The notes under the pieces are model-generated. The model was given only the letters and a program-made list of their open reading frames with translations, was not told where the DNA came from and searched no databases. This document shows positions 7,547 to 16,993 of a DNA stretch of 56,341 nucleotides, piece after piece. The position numbers were made by a program, and so were the translations under genes. This DNA is from CAZKRU01 sp964555235 (GTDB lineage: Bacteria; Verrucomicrobiota; Verrucomicrobiia; Methylacidiphilales; CAMAQI01), in the NCBI GenBank assembly GCA_964555235.1, contig CAZKRU010000021.1, forward strand, positions 1-56,341, read 5' to 3'. Position 1 is the stretch's first letter, and each line of letters starts with the position of its first letter.

Positions 7547-10048
7547 ATGGGCAAGGGATTGATTATCGCCGAGAAACCGAGCGTCGCCAGTGACATTGCA
7601 AAGGCCCTGGGTGGCTTTAAAAAAGAGAAGGAATTTTTTGAGGGTGATCAATATGTGATCTCCTCGGCGGTCGGTCATTTGTTGGAGCTTTGTCTCCCGA
7701 ATGAACTCGATAAGAAACGGGGCAAATGGAGTTTTGCTAATCTCCCGATTATTCCGGAAGCCTTTGAATTGAAGCCAATCGAGCGCTCGGAAGCCCGTCT
7801 CAAGGTCCTGCAAAAATTACTCAAGCGTAAAGATATTGATTCCGTCGTGAATGCTTGCGATGCCGGACGCGAAGGGGAATTGATTTTCCGTTATATTATC
7901 CAATTTACCAAAACCAATAAGCCGATGAAGCGGCTCTGGCTGCAGTCGATGACTCCGGAAGCGATTCGGGAAGGCTTCGAAAAACTTCGGAACGCCGAAG
8001 AGCTTCTGCCCTTGGCCGATGCGGCAGTCTGTCGTTCGGAAAGTGATTGGTTGATGGGAATTAATGGAACCCGCGCGATGACAGCGGTGAATTCCAAGGG
8101 GGGCGGATTTTATCTGACGCCGGTCGGCCGTGTGCAGACTCCAACCCTGGCGATGGTGGTTGATCGCGAACTCAAAATCAAAGGATTCCAACCGAAAGGG
8201 TATTGGGAGTTGCATGGGAATTTTGAGGCGAAGGCTGGAAATTATCCAGGCCGTTGGTTTGATGAGAAATTTGTGAAGTCGGAGGAAGAATCCGATCGAA
8301 AAGCGGAGCGTATTTGGGATGAAGCCCGAGCGACTGCGATTCAAAAGAAGTGTCTTGGAAAATCTGGAGTGGTGACAGAGGAGAAAAAGCCGTCGACCCA
8401 GCTCTCTCCCCTTTTGTTTGATCTGACGAGTCTTCAGCGTGAAGCGAACGGTCGGTTCGGAATTTCAGCGAAGCGAACCCTTCAGATTGCCCAAGCTCTT
8501 TACGAACGTCACAAAGTTTTGACCTATCCGCGTACCGATTCTCGCTATCTCCCGGAAGATTACGTGGCGACGGTGAAGGCGACCTTGAAGACTCACGGGA
8601 GCGGAAGCCTTGGCGAGTTTTCCAAAAAGATTTTGACCGAAGGATGGGTGAAACCGAACAAGCGCATTTTCAACAATGCGAAGGTCAGTGATCACTTTGC
8701 GATTATTCCGACGAAGGAATCTCCGGAGAAGTTGGAGGAATTCGAGCGCAAGATTTATGACATGGTTTATAAGCGCTTCCTCGCGGTTTTTTATCCAGCC
8801 GCAGTATTTGAGGTGACGACCCGGATTACGCGAGTCGAGGGAGAGCCGTTTCGCACCGACGGAAAGATTTTGAAAGAGCCAGGTTGGCTGGCGATTTATG
8901 GCCGTGACGAATTAAGCGAAGACGAAGCAAGTCAATTAGCTCCAGTCGAAGAGGGGGAAACAGTCAAGACGATCGAAGTCGAATCGAAGTCGCTTCAGAC
9001 CCGTCCTCCCGCCCGGTTTTCGGAAGCCACGCTCCTCTCTGCGATGGAAGGGGCCGGTAAGCTCGTTGAAGACGAAGAGTTGCGCGATGCCATGGGCCAG
9101 AAAGGTCTTGGAACTCCGGCGACACGCGCGGCGATTATTGAAGGACTGATTTCAGACACGTATCTTCAACGGGAAGGTCGTGAACTCTGGGCAACCCCCA
9201 AGGCGCTTGCGCTCTTTGATCTTTTGAAGGCAGTCAAAGTCGAGTCGATCAGTTCCCCGGAAATGACTGGAGAATGGGAATTTAAGCTCAAGCAGATGGA
9301 GCTCGGACACTACACACGCAGTCAATTCATGAAGGAGATTTCCGAGCAGACGGAAGCACTCGTCGACCGCGCCAAGCATTTTGAAGATAATGGGGAGCAC
9401 ACGAAACCGTTTCCTGGAAAGAGTCCGGTGGATGGCGCTCCGATGATCGAAACGCTTCGCTATTACCAGACGTTAGACGGAGTTTACCGCATCAATAAAG
9501 TGATCGCAGGGCGATTGATTGCCCCGGAAGAGGTTCTGGAGCTTTTTGATAAAAAAAGTCTCCCTATTTTGACGGGCTTCCGGAGTCGCATGGGACGTCC
9601 TTTTTCAGCGGCACTTCGCTTGAATGCCGAGCATAAAATCGAATTTGTCTTTGAAAATGGCGGACTCGATGGAAAAGAAAAGCCGCAAGTCGTGAATCCC
9701 GAACCGATTGGAAAATGTCCAGTCTGCGGGGCGGGGGTTCTCGAAACCTTGGCCGCGTATTATTGCGAAAAGGCGATCATTGAAGAGCCGACCTGCAAAT
9801 TCCGGACGGGGAAGATGATTCTCTCCCAGGAAATCAGTCGAGAACAGGTGAAGAAACTTCTGGATTTGGGGAAAACCGATCTCCTGCATACCTTCGTTTC
9901 CCAGAAAACGCGTCGGAAATTCTCGGCATTCCTTGTTCTCCAAAAAGAAGGGAAAGTCGGTTTCGAATTCCAGCCGCGCACCAAAGCCGCAAAAGCGAAG
10001 CCCGAGGAGAAGGCTCCGAAAAAGAAGTCTGCAGCAGAAGCTTCGTAA
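7547..10048 (+). CDS. topB: Type IA DNA topoisomerase (topoisomerase III-like)
   Basis: Relaxes or decatenates DNA through a transient 5'-phosphotyrosine link. The N-terminal Toprim domain begins GLIIAEKPSVA (E9) and holds CDAGREGELIF near 104-114. The catalytic tyrosine is about Y327 in LTYPRTDSRYLP. Other core motifs are TPVGRVQTPTLA and GLGTPATRAAIIE. The EKPSVA start is the topoisomerase III (TopB) signature, not TopA, yet the position after dprA is that usually held by topA. The C-terminus carries a cysteine cluster (CPVCGAGV ... CEKAIIEEPTC) and a further repeat region, then a Lys/Ala-rich tail (AKPEEKAPKKKSAAEAS). At 833 aa it is longer than E. coli TopB (about 650). The ribosome site GGAGAA overlaps the end of the spacer. 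Confidence 0.92.
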   Translation: MGKGLIIAEKPSVASDIAKALGGFKKEKEFFEGDQYVISSAVGHLLELCLPNELDKKRGKWSFANLPIIPEAFELKPIERSEARLKVLQKLLKRKDIDSVVNACDAGREGELIFRYIIQFTKTNKPMKRLWLQSMTPEAIREGFEKLRNAEELLPLADAAVCRSESDWLMGINGTRAMTAVNSKGGGFYLTPVGRVQTPTLAMVVDRELKIKGFQPKGYWELHGNFEAKAGNYPGRWFDEKFVKSEEESDRKAERIWDEARATAIQKKCLGKSGVVTEEKKPSTQLSPLLFDLTSLQREANGRFGISAKRTLQIAQALYERHKVLTYPRTDSRYLPEDYVATVKATLKTHGSGSLGEFSKKILTEGWVKPNKRIFNNAKVSDHFAIIPTKESPEKLEEFERKIYDMVYKRFLAVFYPAAVFEVTTRITRVEGEPFRTDGKILKEPGWLAIYGRDELSEDEASQLAPVEEGETVKTIEVESKSLQTRPPARFSEATLLSAMEGAGKLVEDEELRDAMGQKGLGTPATRAAIIEGLISDTYLQREGRELWATPKALALFDLLKAVKVESISSPEMTGEWEFKLKQMELGHYTRSQFMKEISEQTEALVDRAKHFEDNGEHTKPFPGKSPVDGAPMIETLRYYQTLDGVYRINKVIAGRLIAPEEVLELFDKKSLPILTGFRSRMGRPFSAALRLNAEHKIEFVFENGGLDGKEKPQVVNPEPIGKCPVCGAGVLETLAAYYCEKAIIEEPTCKFRTGKMILSQEISREQVKKLLDLGKTDLLHTFVSQKTRRKFSAFLVLQKEGKVGFEFQPRTKAAKAKPEEKAPKKKSAAEAS

Positions 10049-10076
10049 GGATTTTCGGGAAGTATTAGAGGAGAGG

Positions 10077-10106
10077 GGCAAGGTGGGTTTATCGAACCGC
10101 CTTGCC
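10077..10106. repeat. Long perfect-looking hairpin after the topoisomerase
   Basis: GGCAAGG-GGTT pairs with AACC-CCTTGCC across a short loop, with single unpaired bases. It has no T-run, so it is not a classic terminator. Its arm order resembles the GGTAGG-GGTT/AACC-CCTACC palindromes at 38809 and 50273, so it is probably a member of that repeat family. Confidence 0.6.
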
Positions 10107-10152
10107 AATTCAAAGGCTCGACTTCAGGGCTAAACCCCTCTAGAAAGCAAGC

Positions 10153-10632
10153 ATGCTCTTTTTTCGTTCCCGCAAGAAGGAATCGCCCTTACAGCATTTG
10201 CGTTCGTTGGTCCTCTTTCAGGGGCTCAGCCACAAGGAGTTGGTTCGGTTGAGCGCCTTTTTGCATCACCGGAGTTATTTGAAAGGGGAGATCATTTTCG
10301 ATGAAGGAGAGGAGGGGCAGGGATTGTTTATTGTGACCTCGGGACTGGTCCGGATCACCGGAAAAAGCTCTTTTTTTTCGAAGAATGCGATTTTGATCAA
10401 GCCGGGGGAATTTTTCGGGGAACTTGCGCTTCTGGATGATGCCCCGCGTCTCGCTCAGGCTCATGCCGAGGAGGAGACGAAAGTGGTTTGTCTTTTTCGA
10501 ACCGACTTTTTTGCGTTGATGGATACTGACGGAAAAATCGCCGCAAAGGTCTCGATGCAGTTGGCTCGGTTTCTTTCCCGACGGCTTCGCGATACGGTCG
10601 TTGCCAAGCATAATAATACTGCGAACCCATGA
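10153..10632 (+). CDS. Cyclic nucleotide-binding domain protein
   Basis: A 159-aa protein made of one cNMP-binding (CAP_ED) beta-barrel. Visible are LFQGLSHKELVRLSAFLHHRSYLKGEIIFDEGEEGQGLFIV and the phosphate-binding cassette GEFFGELALLDDAPRLAQAHA, where FFGELALLDDAPR matches the canonical FGExALLxxxPR motif. There is no DNA-binding domain, so it is not a CRP-type activator. It probably senses a nucleotide and acts on a partner. Its stop overlaps the start of the AI-2E-type transporter (ATGA at 10629), so the two are translationally coupled and may work together. Confidence 0.82.
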   Translation: MLFFRSRKKESPLQHLRSLVLFQGLSHKELVRLSAFLHHRSYLKGEIIFDEGEEGQGLFIVTSGLVRITGKSSFFSKNAILIKPGEFFGELALLDDAPRLAQAHAEEETKVVCLFRTDFFALMDTDGKIAAKVSMQLARFLSRRLRDTVVAKHNNTANP

Positions 10633-11747
10633 CTTCGACGAATCATACGGGACCCCTGGTTTGGATCTCCATTTTAGGAGTCACCTGCGTTCTTCTCTAT
10701 CTGCTTCAGTCGATTCTCTGGTTGGTGATCCCGATTCTTCTGGCGGTGGTTCTCTATTATCTCCTGGCTCCTGTGGTTCGCTATATGACTTTGCACGGGC
10801 TCTCCATGACGCAGGCGGCTTCGCTCGTGATGGGGACTCTCTTTATCATCAAGTTAGTGACAATGATTCTGGTCTTCCCGACTCTTTCCGATCGATCACA
10901 GACTTGGCAGTTGACGGTGACTCGATATCTGGATGGAGGGGCGGACTTTTTGGAGCAGACGCTTTCTGCATGCGAGCGGAAGTTCACTTACTTAAAGAAA
11001 ATCAAACTTAATGAAAAAATCACCAAAGGTTTGGATGATTTCACGAGTCATTTTGCGGAGAATCATTCCGGCGAGATTATGATTCAGTTGGCGAAATGGC
11101 TGCCGTCGCTGCTTTTGATCCCGTATCTGACGTTTTTTATGCTGACGGATGGGAGTAAATTAAAGCGTTTTTTACTCCAAGCGGTACCGAATGCCTTTTT
11201 TGAAAAAACGTTACTCCTCTTCTATCGTGTGGATCATCAGTTGCGCCGTTATTTTCAAGGAATGATGGCGTTGACCCTTCTGGATGCGGTGACGCTGGCG
11301 CTTGGGCTTGCGATGCTCGGTTTTAATTCGGCAATTATTCTTGGTGTGGCGACGGCGGTTTTGGCGTGGCTTCCGTACATCGGGTCCTTGATCGGATGTA
11401 TTATTGTCGTTTTGGTGGCTGCCACAGATTTTCCAACACAACCGTGGATGGTTTATGGAGTGCTTGCGCTCTTTATTGGAGTGCGCTTGTTGGATGAATT
11501 TATTTATCTTCCGATGACGGTGGGAAAGAGTCTGCGAGTTCATCCCGTCATCAGTGTTCTGATGATTTTGATTGGCGGAGCAATTGCCGGAGCGGCGGGG
11601 CTTTTTCTGGTGATGCCGCTGCTCGGAGTGGTGATGGTGATCGGAGAGATTTGCGGTCAAGTTTTGACCGATAAGCGATTGCTGGCGCGGCACGTTCATG
11701 CGAAGGCGCTAAGTGATGAAGTCGCCCGCACCGGGTTGAAATCCTAA
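10629..11747 (+). CDS. AI-2E/PerM family membrane transporter
   Basis: A 372-aa integral membrane protein of the PF01594 family, whose members include TqsA (AI-2 export), PerM and Na+/H+ antiporter-like proteins. It shows two N-terminal membrane segments (VWISILGVTCVLLYLLQSILWLVIPILLAVVLYYLL), a long soluble/coiled segment (about 85-160), and then a bundle of segments ending in VHPVISVLMILIGGAIAGAAGLFLVMPLLGVVMVI, the most conserved part of the family. It is translationally coupled to the upstream cNMP-binding protein. The substrate cannot be told from the sequence. Confidence 0.85.
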   Translation: MTSTNHTGPLVWISILGVTCVLLYLLQSILWLVIPILLAVVLYYLLAPVVRYMTLHGLSMTQAASLVMGTLFIIKLVTMILVFPTLSDRSQTWQLTVTRYLDGGADFLEQTLSACERKFTYLKKIKLNEKITKGLDDFTSHFAENHSGEIMIQLAKWLPSLLLIPYLTFFMLTDGSKLKRFLLQAVPNAFFEKTLLLFYRVDHQLRRYFQGMMALTLLDAVTLALGLAMLGFNSAIILGVATAVLAWLPYIGSLIGCIIVVLVAATDFPTQPWMVYGVLALFIGVRLLDEFIYLPMTVGKSLRVHPVISVLMILIGGAIAGAAGLFLVMPLLGVVMVIGEICGQVLTDKRLLARHVHAKALSDEVARTGLKS

Positions 11748-11758
11748 CGGACTGGACG

Positions 11759-14700
11759 ATGAAGGGGGTTCAGGAGTGGTTGGAGGCTTCTCCTTGGAAG
11801 TCGTGGCGGAAAAAAGTGCGGAGTGACGTCCTCCTGGATCTCTCCTCAATTCCCGAATGTGCACTTGGTTTTGTCTTGGCTGCGCTTCGTCAGGGACGAC
11901 ACGGGGTTGAGGTGGTTCAAGTTTCATCGGTGAAACTTCAAGAGGAATTGTCCCATGACCTTGAAGTCTGGGGAGTCCCTTCCCTTTTTTTTCCAGAACG
12001 AGAACCCGAGATCGAGGGAGCCTTGGCAGATCCTTCCTTGGCGTCGGAACGACTGAGTGTTTTGAATCGGCTTCAAAAAGGATTCGATGGACTGCTACTC
12101 GTCACGGAGGCCGGTTGGACACAATCGGTTCCTCCCCCGGATGCGTTGAGTGAGTGTCGATGGACCTTTGAAGTTGGGAAGTCGCTGGATGAAGAGGCGC
12201 TTGCCGATGCGCTTCGAGAGGGAGGATTTCAGAAGGAATTGCAGGTGCAAGGACGAGGACAGTTCAGTCGACGCGGAAATATTTTGGATCTTTTTCCGTG
12301 GGATGCCGCTTATCCGCTTCGGGTAGAAGTCGAAGATGACACGGTCGGTTCATTGCGGTGGTTTGATCTGGCGACCCAGCGTTCCGTGGAAAAAGTGGAG
12401 AGAGCGGAGGGGGCATTAAGTGCGACGCCCATGGCGAATAGCTCCCTGACACGTTATTTGCCGGAGAAAGTCATTCGGTTTCATCATGGCGCGACGCCGA
12501 TGGAGGAATTCGAAGCCTTGGAGCCGGAGTTGTATCCGCTCGATTTTCTTCAAGGTCAGACTCAGGACTGGGTTTTGGCCGAGCAACGACGCGAACTTTT
12601 TTTTAAGAATCTTCGGGGATGGTTGAGTGAAAAGTGGACGGTTTTGCTCTGCTGTAATAACGAAGGAGAGCAGCGCCGCATGCAGGAGGTTCTCCGGGAA
12701 AATGGATTTGAGCCGGATTTGATTCAGATGGTGATTCTTCCGTTGCTGCGGGGATTTGTCTGGAAAGAAGCGAAGCGGGTTCTTTTGGCGGATGCGGAAA
12801 TTTTTGGGCGTTATCAAACCTTTCGAGCCGGACGACGTCAGGAGCATTTGACCCAACTCCGGGTTTTTCAGCCGGCTCTCGATTTTGCCGATCTTCCGGA
12901 GGGAACTCCGGTAGTGCATCGGAATCATGGAATCTGTCTCTTTCGGGGAATTCAACCGATTCCTGGAGGAACGGATGAAGCATTGGTGTTGGAATTTGAT
13001 GAGCAGGCGAAACTCTTTGTCCCGCTTGATCAGGCGCATTTGGTGAATCGCTATATCGGTGCGGGAAAAAGTCAGCCACCGTTGGATGTTCTGGGGGGAG
13101 CTCGATGGGAGAAAGCACGGCATGCGGCGAAGCGTGCGGTCTGGCAATATGCGGAGGCTCTCCTTCGGGTTCATGCGGAGCGAGAGACGCTGGCGGGTCA
13201 TGCTTTTTCGGCAGATACTCCGTGGCAGGACGAATTTGAATCCGCATTTCTTTATGATGAAACTCCGGATCAACTCCGGGCCATCTTGGCGACGAAGCAG
13301 GATATGGAGAATCTCAAGCCGATGGATCGCCTGATTTGTGGGGATGTCGGATTCGGAAAAACAGAAATCGCGATCCGGGCGGTTTTCAAGGCAGTGATGG
13401 GAGGGAGGCAGGCGGCCTTTTTGGTTCCAACGACGGTTTTGGCGCAGCAGCATTATCAGAATCTTCGCGAGCGTTTTGCCGATTATCCAATCCGGGTGGA
13501 ACTCTTGAGTCGGTTCCGCACCCAAGGCGAGCAGACAAAAACGGTGCAGGAATTGAAAGCGGGAAGTGTCGATGTGATTGTCGGAACGCATCGCCTGATC
13601 TCGAAAGATGTTGAGTTTAAAAATCTCGGACTCGTGGTAGTGGATGAAGAGCAACGATTTGGAGTGAAGCAGAAGGAGAAATTCAAGGAGCGATTTCGCC
13701 TCATCGATATTCTCACGCTTTCCGCCACACCGATTCCCCGAACGCTTTATCTGGCGTTGACCGGAATGAAGGACATGAGCACGATCGAGACCCCTCCGAA
13801 GGCGCGTCATTCGGTTGAAACGATTGTCTGTCCGTATGATGAGAAGGTGATCCGTGAGGCGATACGGCGGGAGATGGCTCGCAATGGGCAGATTTATTTT
13901 TTACATAATCGCGTGAAGACGATCGAGAAAGTGGCGGAGCGCCTTCGGTTTTTGGTGCCGGAAGCTCGCATTGCCGTCGGTCATGGTCAGATGAACAAGG
14001 ACGAATTGGAAGAGGTCATGGCCGATTTTGTGGGGGGGAAGAGTGATCTCCTTCTTTCGACGACGATCATTGAGAGCGGTCTCGATATTCCAAACGCCAA
14101 TACGATTTTCATTGATCGAGCGGATCGCTTCGGGCTGGCGGATCTTTATCAGTTGCGGGGACGGGTCGGTCGGGCTCAACACAAAGCCTATGCATACTTG
14201 ATGCTTCCGAGGGAGTGGATGGGAATTGGCGAAGCCAAACGACGGGTGAGTGCGATCAAGCAGTACTCGGAGTTGGGGGCAGGGTTTAAAATTGCGATGC
14301 GGGATCTGGAAATTCGAGGAGCGGGAAATATTTTAGGGACGGCTCAGAGTGGGCATATTACGGCCGTCGGATTTGAGCTTTATTGTCAGCTTTTGAAAAC
14401 GGCGGTCTCGCAGATGAAGGGAGAGACGCGTCGGGAGCTCTCCGAGTGCAAGTTGGATCTCGATTTTCTGACTTGGAAGGAAGGGGAGGAGTCGCAGTAT
14501 AAACGTCTGGCGGCTCTTCCGAAACGGTATTTGCAGGAGAGTCGTTGGCGGATTGAGGGTTATCGACGATTGTCGGAGTTGACGACGGTTGAAGAGTGGA
14601 AATCGCTCAAGGAAGAATGGCGGGATCGGTATGGGGACTGGCCGGATGCGGTGGAGCTCTTATTAGAGACTTATGCGCTCCGAATTCTGGCTTCGGAGCG

Positions 14701-14866
14701 AAATATTTCAATGATTCAAGTGGAAGGGGGCAAATTGGTGATCAAGCGGAACGACGATTTTGTCATGATCGGGGGGAAGTTTCCCCGCTTGACCGCCACC
14801 GCGGCACTCTCTAAGTTGCTCGAGATTAAGCAATGGATCGAATCACTCGAGCGGCGCTCTTCTTAA
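11759..14866 (+). CDS. mfd: Transcription-repair coupling factor Mfd
   Basis: Displaces RNA polymerase stalled at DNA lesions and recruits UvrA. The 1035-aa protein is slightly shorter than E. coli Mfd (1148 aa). In order it has a UvrB-like N-terminal part (GRGQFSRRGNILDLFPW), the RNA polymerase-interacting domain (about 380-460; HRNHGICLFRGI), and the RecG-like translocase with Walker A LICGDVGFGKTEIA near residue 522, the DEEQRFG helicase box, LSATPIPRTLYLAL, and GRVGRAQHKAYAYL. A C-terminal TRCF domain follows. It starts 11 bp after the transporter gene and its last 34 bp overlap the SurA-like gene, so it sits inside a plus-strand operon. Confidence 0.96.
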   Translation: MKGVQEWLEASPWKSWRKKVRSDVLLDLSSIPECALGFVLAALRQGRHGVEVVQVSSVKLQEELSHDLEVWGVPSLFFPEREPEIEGALADPSLASERLSVLNRLQKGFDGLLLVTEAGWTQSVPPPDALSECRWTFEVGKSLDEEALADALREGGFQKELQVQGRGQFSRRGNILDLFPWDAAYPLRVEVEDDTVGSLRWFDLATQRSVEKVERAEGALSATPMANSSLTRYLPEKVIRFHHGATPMEEFEALEPELYPLDFLQGQTQDWVLAEQRRELFFKNLRGWLSEKWTVLLCCNNEGEQRRMQEVLRENGFEPDLIQMVILPLLRGFVWKEAKRVLLADAEIFGRYQTFRAGRRQEHLTQLRVFQPALDFADLPEGTPVVHRNHGICLFRGIQPIPGGTDEALVLEFDEQAKLFVPLDQAHLVNRYIGAGKSQPPLDVLGGARWEKARHAAKRAVWQYAEALLRVHAERETLAGHAFSADTPWQDEFESAFLYDETPDQLRAILATKQDMENLKPMDRLICGDVGFGKTEIAIRAVFKAVMGGRQAAFLVPTTVLAQQHYQNLRERFADYPIRVELLSRFRTQGEQTKTVQELKAGSVDVIVGTHRLISKDVEFKNLGLVVVDEEQRFGVKQKEKFKERFRLIDILTLSATPIPRTLYLALTGMKDMSTIETPPKARHSVETIVCPYDEKVIREAIRREMARNGQIYFLHNRVKTIEKVAERLRFLVPEARIAVGHGQMNKDELEEVMADFVGGKSDLLLSTTIIESGLDIPNANTIFIDRADRFGLADLYQLRGRVGRAQHKAYAYLMLPREWMGIGEAKRRVSAIKQYSELGAGFKIAMRDLEIRGAGNILGTAQSGHITAVGFELYCQLLKTAVSQMKGETRRELSECKLDLDFLTWKEGEESQYKRLAALPKRYLQESRWRIEGYRRLSELTTVEEWKSLKEEWRDRYGDWPDAVELLLETYALRILASERNISMIQVEGGKLVIKRNDDFVMIGGKFPRLTATAALSKLLEIKQWIESLERRSS

Positions 14867-15825
14867 GTGCCATTATCTTTTTAGGCGTACCGGCTTTTGG
14901 GGAAGCACCGGACGGAATTGCCGCGATTGTGGATGGTCAAGTCATCACCTTCTCGCAGGTTCACCGTCAAGTCGACTCCAGTGAAAAGCTTTTGAAGGAG
15001 ACCTATCAGGGGCAGGACTTGGTCGATCGAATCAAGGAAGCTCGTTTGAGTGCCTTGCGGGCCTTGATCGAACGTCAGCTCATTATTCAGGATTTTAAGA
15101 AGCAGGGGTATTTCATTCCGGACAATATTATTGAAGACCGGATGAAGGATACGATCTCGACTCACTTTGACGGGGATCGAACCGCCTTTATTCGAACGCT
15201 TCAGGCACAAGGGCAAACGGTGGAGGCGTTTAAGAAAGATCTTCGTGAGACCTTGGTCGTTCAGGCGATGCGTCAGAAAAACGTTTCGAGTGGAGTCATT
15301 GTCTCGCCTTTCAAGATAGAGAAATATTATCAGGACAATATCCGGCAGTTTTTGCAGGAAGAGCAGATCAAGGTAAGCTTGATCTTTCTCAAGAAGTCGC
15401 TGTTCAAAGAGACCCGGACGAATGCTCAGGGGAAGGATGAGGAATATGATCCTTCCGAATTAATGATGCGGGAGATTGTCGCCAAGATTCAGACTGGATC
15501 CAAGTTCGCCGATCTGGCGCGTTCTTATTCCGAAGGAACCAATCGCGAACAGGGTGGAGATATGGGATGGGTGAATCGACAGACGCTGCGTCCGGAACTC
15601 GCCCAGGCTGCCTTTAAATTAAATCCCGGCCAGGTGAGTTCAATAATTGTGACGGGCGACGGATACTTTGTCTTGAGGTTGGAAGATCGGCAGCGCTCGA
15701 AAGTGACTCCGCTGGCAGAAATCCGTGGCGACATCGAAAAGATCCTTTTACAAGAAGAGCGCCAGAAGCTTCAGCAAGACTGGCTCGACGGGCTCCGCTC
15801 GCGGTATTTTATTAAGATGTTTTAA
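14833..15825 (+). CDS. SurA/PpiC-type peptidyl-prolyl isomerase
   Basis: A periplasmic parvulin-type foldase and chaperone, probably for outer-membrane proteins. It has a signal peptide (MDRITRAALFLSAIIFLGVPAFG), a SurA N-terminal chaperone region starting DGIAAIVDGQVITFSQVHRQV, and one PPIC domain (about 170-300) with FADLARSYSEGTNREQGGDMGW and FKLNPGQVSSIIVTGDGYFVLRLEDRQ. At 330 aa it carries a single parvulin domain, unlike E. coli SurA which has two. The start overlaps the end of mfd by 34 bp, which argues for shared transcription. Confidence 0.88.
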   Translation: MDRITRAALFLSAIIFLGVPAFGEAPDGIAAIVDGQVITFSQVHRQVDSSEKLLKETYQGQDLVDRIKEARLSALRALIERQLIIQDFKKQGYFIPDNIIEDRMKDTISTHFDGDRTAFIRTLQAQGQTVEAFKKDLRETLVVQAMRQKNVSSGVIVSPFKIEKYYQDNIRQFLQEEQIKVSLIFLKKSLFKETRTNAQGKDEEYDPSELMMREIVAKIQTGSKFADLARSYSEGTNREQGGDMGWVNRQTLRPELAQAAFKLNPGQVSSIIVTGDGYFVLRLEDRQRSKVTPLAEIRGDIEKILLQEERQKLQQDWLDGLRSRYFIKMF

Positions 15826-15893
15826 GATGATGGGTTGTTTTTTGAGAGAGTTGATTTAGGGTTTCGATTGTGGATAAAAAAAGTTCTGAGGGT

Positions 15894-15989
15894 CCAATGA
15901 TAGGGACGCATCTCCGAGACGTCCGTTCCCAAAGCCCGGACCGCTCCCCGAAAACCGTTCGGGGCAGGCAGGAGAGCGGTCCCTACCAA
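15894..15989. repeat. TTGGTAGGGACG palindromic repeat, copy 1
   Basis: This spacer holds TAGGGACGCATCTCCGAGAC at the left and a GGTCCCTACCAA end at the right. Nested stems are visible: GACCGCTC with GAGCGGTC, and CCCCGAA with TTCGGGG. Related copies lie at 22585-22633 (inside a gene) and 52233-52300. The repeat ends 8 bp before the GTG start of the methyltransferase. Confidence 0.75.
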
Positions 15990-15997
15990 TCGAAGTT

Positions 15998-16993
15998 GTG
16001 AGTTTGATTTTGCTCGAAAAAGCCCTCACTGTTCGAAAAGCGTTTTTTGATGAGCACCATGAGGGGGCCTTTCGACTTTTTAATGGGTTCTTCGAGGGGA
16101 ATCGATCGCTGGTCGTCGATCTCTATGCTCGGACCTTGGTCTTTCATCAGTACGACGATCCCCCAGAATTAGGAGCGAGTTTCATTCAGGAGGCACTCGC
16201 ATTTTATACAGAGCGACTTCCCTGGGTTCAGGCGGTTTTGCTGAAGATTCGTAATAGCTCCGTACCCGAAGAACGACGGGGCAAGCTGATTTTTGGGACA
16301 AAATTGGATCGCCGTATTATAGAGCATGGGGTTCGCTATGCGGTGGATCTCGAGATGAATCGGGATGCGAGTTTTTATCTGGATACGCGTCATTTACGAG
16401 AGTGGGCGATTCGTTCTCTGAGAGGAAAAACGGTTTTGAATGCTTTCGCCTATACAGGAAGCCTCGGGGTGGCGGCGCAAGCGGGTGGAGCGGCAAAGGT
16501 GACGCATCTTGATTTGAATCGTCATTTTCTGAATGTTGCCAAGGAATCGTACTCGCTGAATGGTTTTTCGGTGAAACGGGAAGATTTTATCGCCGGTGAC
16601 TTCTGGTCGAAGATCAGTCATTTCAAGAATTCAAAGCGACGGTTTGATTGCGTAATGATCGATCCTCCCTTCTTTTCCACGACGGAAAAGGGAACGGTCG
16701 ATCTGAATCATCAAAGCGCTCGACTGATCAATAAAGTGAGACCCCTTGTGAATGATGGAGGGTGGATCGTTGCGATCAATAACGCGCTTTTTGTGAGTGG
16801 TCAGGCCTATCTGGAGACCGTTGAGTCCCTCTGTGGCGATGGGTATCTCAAGATTGTAGAGCAGATTCCTGTCTCGGAGGATATCCTAGGGGGAAAGGTT
16901 GCGCCTCAAGAAGGATGGGTGACTGATCCAGCGCCTTTTAATCACTCGACGAAGATCGTGATTTTGGAGGTCAGACGGAAATCCGCAGATTAA
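15998..16993 (+). CDS. SAM-dependent rRNA (cytosine-C5) methyltransferase, RlmI-like
   Basis: A class I methyltransferase of the RlmI/RlmK (COG1092) group. The N-terminus has the strand-rich region RLFNGFFEGNRSLVVDLYARTLV. The catalytic domain has the AdoMet motif VLNAFAYTGSLGVAAQAGGA near residue 145, the acidic motif THLDLN, and the post-motif MIDPPFFSTTEKGT near 223, where the DPP tripeptide is typical of this RNA methyltransferase group. The cysteine seen in many family members is absent around DPPFFS, so the exact target base is uncertain. It starts at GTG 15998. Its last residues and stop codon (SAD, TAA) lie inside the ATCCGCAGATTAA repeat arm, so the natural C-terminus has been replaced by repeat sequence. 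It has 331 aa. Confidence 0.85.
   Translation: MSLILLEKALTVRKAFFDEHHEGAFRLFNGFFEGNRSLVVDLYARTLVFHQYDDPPELGASFIQEALAFYTERLPWVQAVLLKIRNSSVPEERRGKLIFGTKLDRRIIEHGVRYAVDLEMNRDASFYLDTRHLREWAIRSLRGKTVLNAFAYTGSLGVAAQAGGAAKVTHLDLNRHFLNVAKESYSLNGFSVKREDFIAGDFWSKISHFKNSKRRFDCVMIDPPFFSTTEKGTVDLNHQSARLINKVRPLVNDGGWIVAINNALFVSGQAYLETVESLCGDGYLKIVEQIPVSEDILGGKVAPQEGWVTDPAPFNHSTKIVILEVRRKSAD

Noticed and set aside
6689..7813. A 374-codon minus-strand open frame opposite dprA and topB
   Set aside because: Shadow frame; the plus strand encodes recognisable DprA and topoisomerase domains across the same bases.
12416..13810. A 464-codon minus-strand open frame opposite mfd
   Set aside because: It is a shadow of mfd; the composition is rich in Arg/Ser/Phe with no family motif, while the plus-strand frame shows clear Mfd motifs.
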